A DNA stretch of 64,000 nt from the NCBI RefSeq assembly GCF_900103645.1, contig NZ_FNHP01000007.1, positions 62,001-126,000 on the forward strand. Reading direction: 5' to 3'. Both the position numbers and the translations under genes were made by a program. The notes beneath the pieces are model-generated. The model made no database searches and was not told where the DNA came from. It was given only the letters and a program-made list of their open reading frames with translations. This DNA comes from Oryzisolibacter propanilivorax (GTDB lineage: Bacteria > Pseudomonadota > Gammaproteobacteria > Burkholderiales > Burkholderiaceae_C). Of this stretch, positions 40,980 to 49,121 are shown one piece after another (positions within the stretch are counted from its first letter, which is position 1; each line of letters begins with the position of its first letter).

Positions 40980-41405
40980 ATGCCTACAGAAGACGACCTC
41001 AGCGAGCTATACCGCAAGGTTGGCGAAGCGATGAAATTCGGATTCCGTCCGACGCGCAAGGAAATCCTGTTAGCCCTGGAGGAGCACCACGCGGGGCGCC
41101 CGGTGCCCTCACCGATGCGCGAACTTCTGGAGGGGGCAGCCCTGGCAGCGAAGCGGATTCAGGCTATGAAGGCGCGGGGCAGCAAGCGTCCGCCCGGACC
41201 CTATCGACTGGGGACACCAGAGCAAGAGGCCGCGCTGAGATGGAGCCGGGAGCAGAAGGAAAAAGATCCGCACTTCTTCGTGCGCCACGCGTGGCGCGAG
41301 GCGGGATGGACGGAGGAGGAGATCAAGGTCGCGGCGCGAGATCTGGAAGTGCGCCAAGTGGGCCTGGATCAGGTATTTCTGGCAGCCGAGTTGATTTTGA
41401 AGTAG
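40980..41405 (+). CDS. Hypothetical accessory protein
   Basis: This is 141 residues from ATG 40980 with GGAG seven bases upstream. It is charged and helical (DLSELYRKVGEAMKFGFRPTRKEI and a later EEEIKVAARDLEVR). No family is recognised. Base composition is less GC-rich than flanking genes, and it lies just after the duplicated argF end, so it is probably cargo of the small inserted element. Nothing else in the scar reads as a gene. Confidence 0.55.
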   Translation: MPTEDDLSELYRKVGEAMKFGFRPTRKEILLALEEHHAGRPVPSPMRELLEGAALAAKRIQAMKARGSKRPPGPYRLGTPEQEAALRWSREQKEKDPHFFVRHAWREAGWTEEEIKVAARDLEVRQVGLDQVFLAAELILK

Positions 41406-41892
41406 CAGGAGCAGTAGGGGGAGCAGGAGCCGCGCATACTGCAGATCACGTGCCGTTGGCACCTCTTCAGCACCGCGTAGCTCTCGCCGCAAACCAAGGA
41501 AAAGCTGCGCGAAATCTTTGACTCAGCCGCCCCGCCGCCGGAGTAGTCGACCCTGCCGGGGATGCCGACAAGGCGCAACGCTCGTGCATCAACCGCGATG
41601 CCGCAAGCGACATGTACAGTCATCGCGGGCAGAGGTGCATACCGGCGGGATGCTCACAGCCGACGACATGAATGCAGACGACGTAGCCCAGGTCGCGGCA
41701 AGCGCTTCGGGCTTCGGTGCAGACACCGGCGCCATCCAGGCCGAAATGCTGTACGACACGCGCAGCGTTTCGTGGGCGCGCCGTCGGCTATGGTCGCTGC
41801 ATTACTGACACTGCGGGCGTCCGCGTTTGTCAACGCTATGCTTCTGGTAAGGATGAGCCGTAAGGCCATCACCCTGCAGCGCCATCCTCTTG
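41406..41892. other. Non-coding remnant region
   Basis: No gene is supported. Several frames run for 70-100 codons without ribosome sites or family features. The sequence has lower GC in parts and may be decayed mobile DNA, but I could not identify a transposase or repeat end. Confidence 0.45.
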
Positions 41893-42438
41893 CTACTCGT
41901 AACGTGCCACCGGATAACGTACCACCCCACCCTCGTCCACCACTGCACCCACCGTCAGCTTGACCGGCTCAATGCGCCCGGCAGCCATGATGTGGAACAC
42001 CGCCTCGCCGCGTGCCGCCAGCCAGTCGGCGACGATGCGCCGGTGGCAGCGCCACCACACGGCCTCCGAGCACATGAACGCCACGCGCTCGCGCCGCCCC
42101 AGGGCAATCAGTTCCTGGAGGCCGGCGCTGAACGGCGGCGTCAGCGCATAGTCGGCGTAGCGGTGGAAGCTGGCATTGGTCCAGTAGCCGTTGACCTCGC
42201 GCGGCACGCCCGTCACCTTGCCGCGCAGGCCGCCCAGCGCCGCCAGGTGCTCGTAGCCGACGCCGTGCGGCGCCAGCGCGGCGGGCAGCGCATCCTCGTT
42301 GAACTGGGGGTTGGCGCGCGAGCGCGGCATCTTGCGGATGTCCACCACGCGCGTCACCTGCGCCTGCGCCAGCAGCTGCAGGAACTCCTCGATGCTGCGG
42401 CTGGAATGTCCGATGGTGAAGAACGGCAGCACCGCCAC
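41893..42438 (-). CDS. DUF488-family protein
   Basis: This is 181 residues from GTG 42438, one base after the stop of the upstream gene. FFTIGHSSRSIEEFLQLLAQ, VTRVVDIRKMPRSR and FMCSEAVWWRCHRRIVADWL are the DUF488 signatures. The Cys and Arg of the last motif may be catalytic in this uncharacterised family. It is paired with the small Tudor-like protein upstream. Confidence 0.85.
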   Translation of the reverse strand: MAVLPFFTIGHSSRSIEEFLQLLAQAQVTRVVDIRKMPRSRANPQFNEDALPAALAPHGVGYEHLAALGGLRGKVTGVPREVNGYWTNASFHRYADYALTPPFSAGLQELIALGRRERVAFMCSEAVWWRCHRRIVADWLAARGEAVFHIMAAGRIEPVKLTVGAVVDEGGVVRYPVARYE

Positions 42439-42439
42439 G

Positions 42440-42661
42440 TCAGCGCACCTTGTGCAGCACGCTGCCCTTGTGCGCGGCGATGTGGTCGGTCTTGTCGCTC
42501 TTGATCTCGTACTGCGGCTCTTCCCGACTGGCGCGGTGGGTATGGCCTTTGTAGTCAAAATCGCGGGTGTGGACGGCCGTGATCTGGCCCGTTACATGCC
42601 CTGCCTCGGAATTCCAGCGCACGTGGTCGCCCACCTGGAACGCCTTCTTTTCTTCCGTCAT
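42440..42661 (-). CDS. DUF2945 / hypervirulence-associated Tudor-like protein
   Basis: This is 73 residues. The fold-defining sequence FQVGDHVRWNSEAGHVTGQI, the YKGHTHRASREEPQYEI strand and the KSDKTDHIAAHKGSVLHKV end match the small Tudor-like DUF2945 family. Function unknown. It is coupled to the DUF488 gene. Confidence 0.87.
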   Translation of the reverse strand: MTEEKKAFQVGDHVRWNSEAGHVTGQITAVHTRDFDYKGHTHRASREEPQYEIKSDKTDHIAAHKGSVLHKVR

Positions 42662-42852
42662 TCCTTCATCCTCCTTGTGCCGTCGATGCCAGTCAGCCCC
42701 GCGCCCTGCTGCCTGGACGCCTACCAGCTGGTGCTGGTGCATCCACCGCACACCCGGCGCTGACACCCTGAGCCGGCCCGCGCAGGGCCATTGCCTCGCC
42801 TGCCGAGACCCTGGACGCCGCCGCGGCGCTCCGGGCGCCCTCGCCAAGCCCG

Positions 42853-43236
42853 ATGAACTTCCAAAGAAAGCGTCTCCCTGTGTCCGAGACTGTCCACCCG
42901 TGCCCGACCTGCGGCGCCTGCTGCCACCACTTTCGCGTCGAGTTTTCCGTCTATGAGCTTTCCAGTATGGGAGGCAGCGTACCGGACGCCCTGGCGCACG
43001 AAGTCAGCGGAAACCGCTGGCGCATGAACGGCACGGCCGCGCGGCCGGTGCGCTGCGCCGCGCTCACCGGCCTGTGCGGCGAGGAATCCATCTGCAGCAT
43101 CTACGAGGCGCGCCCCAGCGCCTGCCGTGCCTTCGCCATGGCCAGCGAGCGCTGCGCCGAGGCGCGCGCCGCGCACGGCCTGGGGCCGGTGGATCCGTCG
43201 TGGGACGCGGGCGGCGGCCTGCCCCTGGCGGCTTGA
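42853..43236 (+). CDS. YkgJ-family cysteine-cluster protein 1
   Basis: This is 127 residues. CPTCGACCHHFRVEFS at about 17-32 gives the CxxCxxCC cluster, with later Cys at CAALTGLCG and CSIYEARPSACRAF. The family probably binds a zinc ion or an Fe-S centre; no enzyme activity is certain. It is followed by a second, similar gene. Confidence 0.85.
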   Translation: MNFQRKRLPVSETVHPCPTCGACCHHFRVEFSVYELSSMGGSVPDALAHEVSGNRWRMNGTAARPVRCAALTGLCGEESICSIYEARPSACRAFAMASERCAEARAAHGLGPVDPSWDAGGGLPLAA

Positions 43237-43249
43237 AGGCTGGCGCACG

Positions 43250-43618
43250 ATGATCAGCACGCCTGCCGACTGCATGGCCTCCAGCCAGCCCGAGCCCGAT
43301 GCCTCCATGAGCGACCCCTGCCTGCACTGCGGCGCCTGCTGCGCCAGCCTGCGCGTGGATTTTTCGGTGCACGAAACCGAAGAGCTCGGCGGCAGCGTGC
43401 CGCAGGGCCTGACCGTCGAGGTGACGGCGCACACCGCGCGCATGCGCGGCACCGACCACGCGCGCCCGCGCTGTGCGGCGCTGACCGGCCAGGTCGGTGC
43501 GCGCGTGGCCTGCGGCATCTATGAATGGCGCCCCTCGCCGTGCCGCGAGTTCGAGGCCGGCTGCGCCGCCTGCACCCGCGCCCGGGCGCGCCACGGCCTG
43601 CCGGCATTGCAGCCATGA
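43250..43618 (+). CDS. YkgJ-family cysteine-cluster protein 2
   Basis: This is 122 residues and a paralogue of the gene before it: CLHCGACCASLRVDFSVHE, CAALTGQVG and CGIYEWRPSPCREFEAGC repeat the same layout. The start may be ATG 43250 or ATG 43307. Its stop overlaps the formamidase start by four bases, so it is translationally coupled to it. The tandem probably arose by duplication. Confidence 0.83.
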   Translation: MISTPADCMASSQPEPDASMSDPCLHCGACCASLRVDFSVHETEELGGSVPQGLTVEVTAHTARMRGTDHARPRCAALTGQVGARVACGIYEWRPSPCREFEAGCAACTRARARHGLPALQP

Positions 43619-44262
43619 CCAGATCCGACGACACCCCTGGGCTGTGGGATATCTCGCCGCCGGTGCACGCCGCCAGCCCTTCCTACCCGGGCGACGCGCC
43701 GTATCGCCAGCGCTGGACGGCGCGCATCGGCGCGGGCAGCGTGGTGAACGTCAGCGAGATTTCGCTGTCGCCGCATATCGGCGCGCATGCGGATGCACCG
43801 CTGCACTACGACCCGCACGGCGCCGCCATCGGCGCGCTGGCGCTGGCGCCGTTCATCGGCCCATGCCGGGTGGTGCATGCCATCGACTGCGGGCCACGGG
43901 TGCAGTGGCGGCACGTCGCGCACGCGCTGGCGGCGCCGCCGCCGCGGGTGCTGGTGCGCACGCGCGTGCAGGCGGTGGTGGAGCGCTGGGACGAGGCACT
44001 GAGCGGGCTGGAGCCGGCGCTGGTACAGCGCCTGGCCGACGCCGGCGTGCAGCTGCTGGGCATCGACAGCGCCAGCATTGACCCGGCGGACAGCCTGGAG
44101 TTGTCCAGCCACCAGGTGGTGCGCCAGCGCGGCCTGCGCGTGCTGGAGAACCTGGTGCTGGACGCCGTGCCCGAGGGCGATTACGAACTCATCGCCCTGC
44201 CCCTGAAGCTGATGGGCGCCGACGCCTCGCCGGTGCGCGCCATCCTGCGGACGCTGCGCTGA
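43615..44262 (+). CDS. kynB: Kynurenine formamidase (cyclase family)
   Basis: This is 215 residues. The metal/active-site motif SPHIGAHADAPLHYDPHG matches KynB (H-x-G-x-H-x-D-x-P), and ELSSHQVVRQRGLRVLENLVL is near its usual position. It hydrolyses N-formylkynurenine to kynurenine and formate in tryptophan breakdown, here linked to two YkgJ proteins. No kynA/kynU genes lie next to it. Since some cyclase-family proteins have other substrates, the exact substrate is likely but not certain. Confidence 0.85.
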   Translation: MTRSDDTPGLWDISPPVHAASPSYPGDAPYRQRWTARIGAGSVVNVSEISLSPHIGAHADAPLHYDPHGAAIGALALAPFIGPCRVVHAIDCGPRVQWRHVAHALAAPPPRVLVRTRVQAVVERWDEALSGLEPALVQRLADAGVQLLGIDSASIDPADSLELSSHQVVRQRGLRVLENLVLDAVPEGDYELIALPLKLMGADASPVRAILRTLR

Positions 44263-44330
44263 GGTTTTAGGCCATATTGGCCTCTAACCCTTATCAAGAA
44301 AGGGCCTGCAGCTATTTTTTCAGGAGCATT
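44263..44330 (-). repeat. Dispersed intergenic repeat, copy 4
   Basis: On the minus strand: CTGAAAAAATAGCTGCAGGC, CCTTTCTTGATAAGGG hairpin, then a short AGGCCAATATGGCCT palindrome. It lies between convergent genes (kynB, yceI), fitting a two-way terminator. Confidence 0.8.
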
Positions 44331-44344
44331 TCGCAGGCTGCCGA

Positions 44345-44920
44345 TTACTGCTTCACGGCCTCGATCTGGGCCACGATGCGCACGTTCTTCGGGAAGCCGT
44401 ACTGCACGCCGTAGTCCACACCGAAGGCCGTGCGGTCGATGGTGGCCTCGAAGTCGCCGCCGCACACCTCACGCTTGAGCATCGGGCTGTCGTAGCAGGC
44501 GAACTGGTGCGCCTTGAAGGTGGCGGGCTGGGTCTTGCCCTTGATGGTCAGCTGGCCTGAGACGGAGGCGAGCTTGTCGCCGTCGAAGGTGAAGCGGTCG
44601 CCGACGAAGCGCGCCGTGGGGAACTGCGCGGCATCGAAGATTTCCGCGCTCTGCAGGTGCTTGTTGAACGGCGGCGTGCCGGTGTTGATGGAGTCGATGT
44701 GGAACGTCAGGTCCACCTTGCCGGTCTTGGCGGCCTTGTCCAGCTGCACCGTGCCCTCCTTCTTGTCGAAGCGGCCGCGGTTCACGCTGGCGCCGAAGTG
44801 GCTGATCTCGAAGGTGGCAAAGGTGTGCGCCGGGTCGATGGCATAGGTGGCCAGCTCGGCGTGGGCGGCGCTGCCCAGGGTCAGGACGGCCAGGGCCAGG
44901 GCCAGGGGGTGCTTGCGCAT
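44345..44920 (-). CDS. YceI-family periplasmic lipid-binding protein 1
   Basis: This is 191 residues with signal peptide (ALAVLTLGSAAHA). YAIDPAHTFATFEISHFG and DLTFHIDSINTGTPPFNKHLQSAEIFD are classic YceI sequence; the fold is a lipocalin-like barrel that binds a long isoprenoid. It is the downstream gene of a second YceI and a cytochrome b561 gene. Confidence 0.9.
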   Translation of the reverse strand: MRKHPLALALAVLTLGSAAHAELATYAIDPAHTFATFEISHFGASVNRGRFDKKEGTVQLDKAAKTGKVDLTFHIDSINTGTPPFNKHLQSAEIFDAAQFPTARFVGDRFTFDGDKLASVSGQLTIKGKTQPATFKAHQFACYDSPMLKREVCGGDFEATIDRTAFGVDYGVQYGFPKNVRIVAQIEAVKQ

Positions 44921-44987
44921 GGAAGGTCTCTCCGTTGTTGCGTGGATGGGTGGTGTTGCGTGAAAAAAATACGTGCGGCTGGCGCGG

Positions 44988-45587
44988 TCAGGGCTTGGCC
45001 AGGCCGGTGAAAGCCAGCTTGAACTTCACCTGCACCTCGTCGGCGACCATGGACGTGTCGGCCCACTCGTCCTCGCCGATCTTGAAGGCCAAGCGCTTGA
45101 TGGCGAAGCTGCCGGTGGCCAGCGTGGTGGCGCCGCTCTGGGCCAGGGTGACGGGCACCGTCACGTCCTGCCTGGCGCCCTTGATAGCCAGCGTGCCGCG
45201 CACTTCATAGCGGTTTGGCCCGGGCGAGCGGATGGCGCTGGACTGGAAGGTGGCCTGCGGAAAGCGCGCCACGTTGAACCACACCGGCTTGGGCAGCTCG
45301 GCGTCGGTCTCTTTGGCGCCCAGCGTGGCGCTGCCGGTGTCCACGGTGATGGACACCTTGCCGGTCTCAGGGTGCGCGGGGTCCAGCGCCAGCTGCGCGT
45401 CGAAGCGCGTGAAGCGCCCCTCCACCGGCACGCCCATCTGCTTGCTGGTGAAGGTGATCTCGCTTTGCGCCGGCACCAGCTTGGGCGCGGCCGGCTGCTG
45501 GGCCCAGGCTGCCGTGCCCGTCAGGGCGATGGCCAGCACGCCGGCAGAGGCGTGGGTGGCGAGGAAGGAAAGGGATTGCAGATGCAT
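44988..45587 (-). CDS. YceI-family periplasmic protein 2
   Basis: This is 199 residues from ATG 45587 with a signal peptide (ending GTAAWAQQ). LVPAQSEITFTSKQMGVPVEGRF and VWFNVARFPQATFQS are family features, diverged from copy 1. It lies between a cytochrome b561 and the first YceI gene, all one direction. Confidence 0.88.
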   Translation of the reverse strand: MHLQSLSFLATHASAGVLAIALTGTAAWAQQPAAPKLVPAQSEITFTSKQMGVPVEGRFTRFDAQLALDPAHPETGKVSITVDTGSATLGAKETDAELPKPVWFNVARFPQATFQSSAIRSPGPNRYEVRGTLAIKGARQDVTVPVTLAQSGATTLATGSFAIKRLAFKIGEDEWADTSMVADEVQVKFKLAFTGLAKP

Positions 45588-45641
45588 GTCGGACGATCCG
45601 TTTGGCACGAAGGAAAAGTCAGGAAGAGCAGGCGCCGGGCG

Positions 45642-46229
45642 TCAGGCCCGGGCCCCGGACGGCCACATGCGCGCCAGCAGGCCATCGCGATCCACCCAGT
45701 GGTGCTTGAGCGCCGCGCCCACATGCGCCGCGACCAGCGCCGCCAGGGTATAGGCCGTGATGGCGTGCCAGGGCTTGATGGCCTCGGCCAGCGCCTTGTT
45801 CACCGGCAGCAGGTCGGGCAACGGCAGCAGCCCCAGGAACACCACCGGGAAGCCGGCGGCCGAACTGTAGGCCCAGCCGACCAGCGGCACCGCCAGGCAC
45901 AGCGCGTACAGCAGGCCATGCACCGCATGGTGCGCGCGCTGCTGCCACGCCGGCATGGCGCGCAGCACCTGGGGCGGCAGCGGCGGCGGTCGGCGCACTA
46001 GGCGCCAGGCCAGGCGCAGCGCCGTCAGCCCGAGCACGGCGGTGCCGGCCCATTTGTGCCAGTTGTACAGCTTCAGGCGCTGCGGCGAGAACGGCAGCCC
46101 GGTCATGTACCAGCCCAGCGCCAGCAGGCACAGAACGGCCGCCGCCAGCAGCCAGTGCAGGCCGATGGCGACCAGGCCATAGCGTTGGGGCACACCAGGT
46201 ACGGGGAATGAATGGGGATGAGAACGCAT
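45642..46229 (-). CDS. Cytochrome b561-family membrane protein
   Basis: This is 195 residues with four membrane helices and paired His residues for two b hemes: HWLLAAAVL, YNWHKWAGTAVLGL, HHAVHGLLYAL and WHAITAYTLAAL. With the YceI genes it forms the usual b561-YceI unit, probably an electron shuttle coupled to a quinone-binding periplasmic protein. Confidence 0.9.
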   Translation of the reverse strand: MRSHPHSFPVPGVPQRYGLVAIGLHWLLAAAVLCLLALGWYMTGLPFSPQRLKLYNWHKWAGTAVLGLTALRLAWRLVRRPPPLPPQVLRAMPAWQQRAHHAVHGLLYALCLAVPLVGWAYSSAAGFPVVFLGLLPLPDLLPVNKALAEAIKPWHAITAYTLAALVAAHVGAALKHHWVDRDGLLARMWPSGARA

Positions 46230-46467
46230 CGGAGATCAACAGACGGACGGGCGGGCCCACGGGCGCCGCCCCAGAAGGCCCGCCATGCTAGGCCGGCCGG
46301 CACCAGTTGCAATTCAATCGCATTCATATCGACATTCAGGAATTTTGAATCCTGCCCGGCGACACACTCCCCGCCATGGGCCGGCGTGGCGGGCGGCACA
46401 CGGGGTGCGTGTCATGATGGCGGCCGGTTCCAACCCAGCCCTGCGGCGCCTGCCGCTTTTGCCCTCC

Positions 46468-47181
46468 ATGAGTATCCAACCCGATTCCACCCCCGTCGTC
46501 TATGGCACCGAAAGCGTGCTGGTATCGCTGTGCAACTCGGTCACGCGCGTGCTGTCCGTGGCCACCCAGGCGCCGGTGCACTACTCGGCCATGGTGCAGC
46601 GCATCACCAAGACCTGCCTGAAGCCCGACATTGGCTGCTTCGTGCTGTTCGACGGCGGGTTTTCCGGGCTGGTGATCGCCAACTTCTCGGCCGCCGCGGC
46701 CATGGAGATCTACGAGGGCTACATGCTCAGCATGGGCATGGGGCGCGAGGACCTGGCACGCTCGTTCACTTCCGACGAGGTCAGCAACGTCATGGGCGAG
46801 CTGATGAACCAGGTGGTGGGCGATTTCACCAGCGCCGTGCGGCGCGAGCTGCAGACGCATATCCGCCAGAACCAGCCCAAGATGCTGGTGCTGAACCAGC
46901 AGGTGGTGCTGAGCGTGGACGCCAACCTGGACCAGGCCGAGGCGCGCCGCGTCACCTTCTACACCGGCCAGCACAACATCTTCTACCTCGAGCTGGCGAT
47001 GGACCGCACGCAGTTCGTCAAGCTGCACGACTTCGAACCCCAGGACGCCCCCGACCCGGACGTGGTGATGGCCCAGGTCGCCAGGGACGCTGCCGGCCAG
47101 GCGACGCGCTCCACGCCCGCGGCCGGCAGTGGCGGCGATGACGACGACACCCAGTCGCTGCTGCGCTCGCTGGGCATGTGA
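46468..47181 (+). CDS. DUF3334 protein (CheX-like fold)
   Basis: This is 237 residues. STPVVYGTESVLVSLCNSVTRVLSVAT and SFTSDEVSNVMGELMNQVVGDFTSAVR resemble CheC/CheX phosphatase-like helices; the family is named DUF3334. ATG 46468. It is widely conserved in betaproteobacteria, single-gene, unknown function. The end is Asp-rich (DDDDTQSLLRSLGM). Confidence 0.83.
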   Translation: MSIQPDSTPVVYGTESVLVSLCNSVTRVLSVATQAPVHYSAMVQRITKTCLKPDIGCFVLFDGGFSGLVIANFSAAAAMEIYEGYMLSMGMGREDLARSFTSDEVSNVMGELMNQVVGDFTSAVRRELQTHIRQNQPKMLVLNQQVVLSVDANLDQAEARRVTFYTGQHNIFYLELAMDRTQFVKLHDFEPQDAPDPDVVMAQVARDAAGQATRSTPAAGSGGDDDDTQSLLRSLGM

Positions 47182-47196
47182 GAGCTGCGCCATTTC

Positions 47197-47261
47197 GCTA
47201 CTGAAAAAATAGCTGAAGGCCATTGAAGAACAAGGGCTCAAGGCGCTTTTCATTCAATTCC
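47197..47261 (+). repeat. Dispersed intergenic repeat, copy 5
   Basis: GCTACTGAAAAAATAGCTGA, AGGCCATTG...AAGGGCTC, then GGCGCTTTTCATTC. Almost the same order as copy 1 (20844-20911). It lies just after the DUF3334 gene. Confidence 0.8.
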
Positions 47262-47346
47262 TACAGAGGCGGCCTGCAACCACCGACAGCGCGGCGGCGA
47301 CCAGCGCCTAGCCTGCGGGGCATCCCCTTTTGCACGGAGGTGCCAC

Positions 47347-47673
47347 ATGCCCCAAGCCGCCTGGAGCGCCAAGCGCGAGCGCCAGTATCAGCACATCAAG
47401 AGCAGCGCCAAGGAGCGCGGCGAAAGCACCGAGCGCGCCGAGGAGATCGCCGCACGCACGGTCAACAAGGAACGCGCCCAGCACGGCGAGTCCAGGACCG
47501 CCAACCCCAAAACGCTGCACGACACCCCGGCGCCGGTGCGTGGTGGGCACCGCTCGCACTCCGGCGCCCAGGGCCGCACGCGCGAGCAGCTGTACGAAGA
47601 GGCCAAGCGCAAGAACATCGCCGGTCGCTCGAAGATGAACAAGGCCCAGCTGGCCAAGGCCGTGGGCGGCTGA
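47347..47673 (+). CDS. Small basic protein with a Rho-N-like C-terminus
   Basis: This is 108 residues. GGAGG precedes the ATG. The end TREQLYEEAKRKNIAGRSKMNKAQLAKAV is a Rho-termination-factor-N/SAP-like nucleic-acid-binding motif, after a long charged helix. Such proteins have been named plasmid stabilisation or ChaB-like; no firm role. Confidence 0.75.
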   Translation: MPQAAWSAKRERQYQHIKSSAKERGESTERAEEIAARTVNKERAQHGESRTANPKTLHDTPAPVRGGHRSHSGAQGRTREQLYEEAKRKNIAGRSKMNKAQLAKAVGG

Positions 47674-47729
47674 CGCCGTCGGCCTGTCTTCGCACCCGCA
47701 GCGGCGCTTACAATGCGCCGCTTCCCGCT

Positions 47730-47817
47730 GGAGACTTGGGTGAGTGGTTTAAACCAGCAGTCTTGAAAACTGCCGACGGGCAACCGTCCGTGAGTTCGAA
47801 TCTCACAGTCTCCGCCA
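47730..47817 (+). tRNA. tRNA-Ser (anticodon TGA)
   Basis: 88 bases including CCA. The acceptor stem GGAGACT pairs with AGTCTCC; the anticodon loop CTTGAAAA reads TGA; a long variable arm (GACGGGCAACCGTC) and GTTCGAATC T loop are present. A TACAAT -10-like box lies at 47709-47714. It is complete. Confidence 0.97.
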
Positions 47818-47890
47818 CCAGCACCTTCGCTGGCAGCCGCGCACCAGCAGCCTCCTGGTCTCTCGCCGGCGTGCTGCTGCGGCCGACGCC

Positions 47891-49012
47891 ATGACTGCCT
47901 CCACGGATTGCGCATACATCCAGCAAGCGCTTGGGCTCGCCGCCCAGGCGCTTTTTATTTCCAGCCCGAATCCGCGAGTGGGCTGCGTCATCACCGCCCC
48001 GAATGGCCAAGTATTGGGCCGGGGCTTCACCCAGCAGGCCGGCGGCCCGCATGCCGAGGTCATGGCGCTGCGCGATGCGGCGGCTCAGGGGTACGGGGTC
48101 CGCGGCGCCACCGCCTATGTGACGCTGGAGCCCTGCTCCCACCACGGCCGCACGGGTCCCTGCTGCGATGCGCTGATCGAGGCTGGCATCGGGCGCGTGG
48201 TGGCCTCGCTGGCCGATCCCAACCCACGGGTTGCTGGCCAGGGTTTCGCGCGCCTGCGCGCGGCCGGGATCGCCGTGGATGTGGGACCGGGCGCCGAGGA
48301 GTCGCGCGAGCTGAACATCGGTTTCTTCAGCCGCATGCTGCGCGGCCTGCCCTGGGTGCGGCTGAAGGCCGCCGTGTCGCTGGATGGCGCGACGGCGCTG
48401 GGTAACGGCGTGAGCCAGTGGATCACCTCGCCTGCCGCGCGCGCCGACGGCCACGCCTGGCGCGCGCGCGCCTGCGCTGTGCTGACGGGCGTGGGCACGG
48501 TCCTGGACGACGACCCGCGCCTGGACGTGCGCGAAACAGCTACCCCGCGCCAGCCGCGCCTGGTGCTGGTCGACAGCCGCCTGGACACTCCTGCCACAGC
48601 ACGCCTTTTTGACGTACCGGGGCGCGAGGTGCTGATCTACACCGCTGCAGCGCAGGACGACCCCAGGGCCGAGGCATTGCGCGCGCGCGGCGCCGTGCTG
48701 GTCCAGCTGCCCGATGCGCGCGGCAAGGTGGACCTGGCGGCGCTGCTGCGCGACCTGGCGGCGCGCGGCGCGAACGAGCTGCACGTCGAGGCCGGCCACC
48801 GGCTGAATGGTTCGTTGCTGCGCGAGGGCCTGGTGGACGAGTTGCTGGTCTACATGGCGCCGACCCTGCTGGGCGCGCAGACCCGCCCTCTGGCGCACTG
48901 GGGGCCGCTGCAGTCGCTGCAAGAGGGCCTGTCCCTGCAGTTCCACGACGTGCAGCGCGTCGGCCCCGACCTGCGTCTGGTGGCCCGGGTACAGGGCCGC
49001 GCCGGCGGCTGA
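47891..49012 (+). CDS. ribD: Bifunctional riboflavin biosynthesis deaminase/reductase
   Basis: This is 373 residues. The deaminase domain carries the zinc ligands HAEVMAL and PCSHHGRTGPCC, and the reductase domain continues from VRLKAAVSLDGATALGNGVSQWIT with VLTGVGTVLDDDPRL. It carries out two steps from the pyrimidine intermediate toward riboflavin. It lies 73 bases downstream of tRNA-Ser. Confidence 0.95.
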   Translation: MTASTDCAYIQQALGLAAQALFISSPNPRVGCVITAPNGQVLGRGFTQQAGGPHAEVMALRDAAAQGYGVRGATAYVTLEPCSHHGRTGPCCDALIEAGIGRVVASLADPNPRVAGQGFARLRAAGIAVDVGPGAEESRELNIGFFSRMLRGLPWVRLKAAVSLDGATALGNGVSQWITSPAARADGHAWRARACAVLTGVGTVLDDDPRLDVRETATPRQPRLVLVDSRLDTPATARLFDVPGREVLIYTAAAQDDPRAEALRARGAVLVQLPDARGKVDLAALLRDLAARGANELHVEAGHRLNGSLLREGLVDELLVYMAPTLLGAQTRPLAHWGPLQSLQEGLSLQFHDVQRVGPDLRLVARVQGRAGG

Positions 49013-49121
49013 GGGCGACGGCCCGCCCACCCCGCGGCGCGTGGGTGTCTGACAGCCCGCAGGCGGGGAGCCGGGCTATAAGCTTGCATCCGCTTACAGC
49101 GCGCCTCGTGCGCTCCACCAC

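Noticed and set aside
41518-41808. Frames in the argF scar as a transposase remnant
   Set aside because: No DDE, HUH or resolvase motif could be found and no terminal inverted repeat is visible.
45642-46229. Heme-copper or nitrate reductase relation of the b561 gene
   Set aside because: Only four helices with two His pairs; neighbours are YceI genes, so it is a simple b561 protein.
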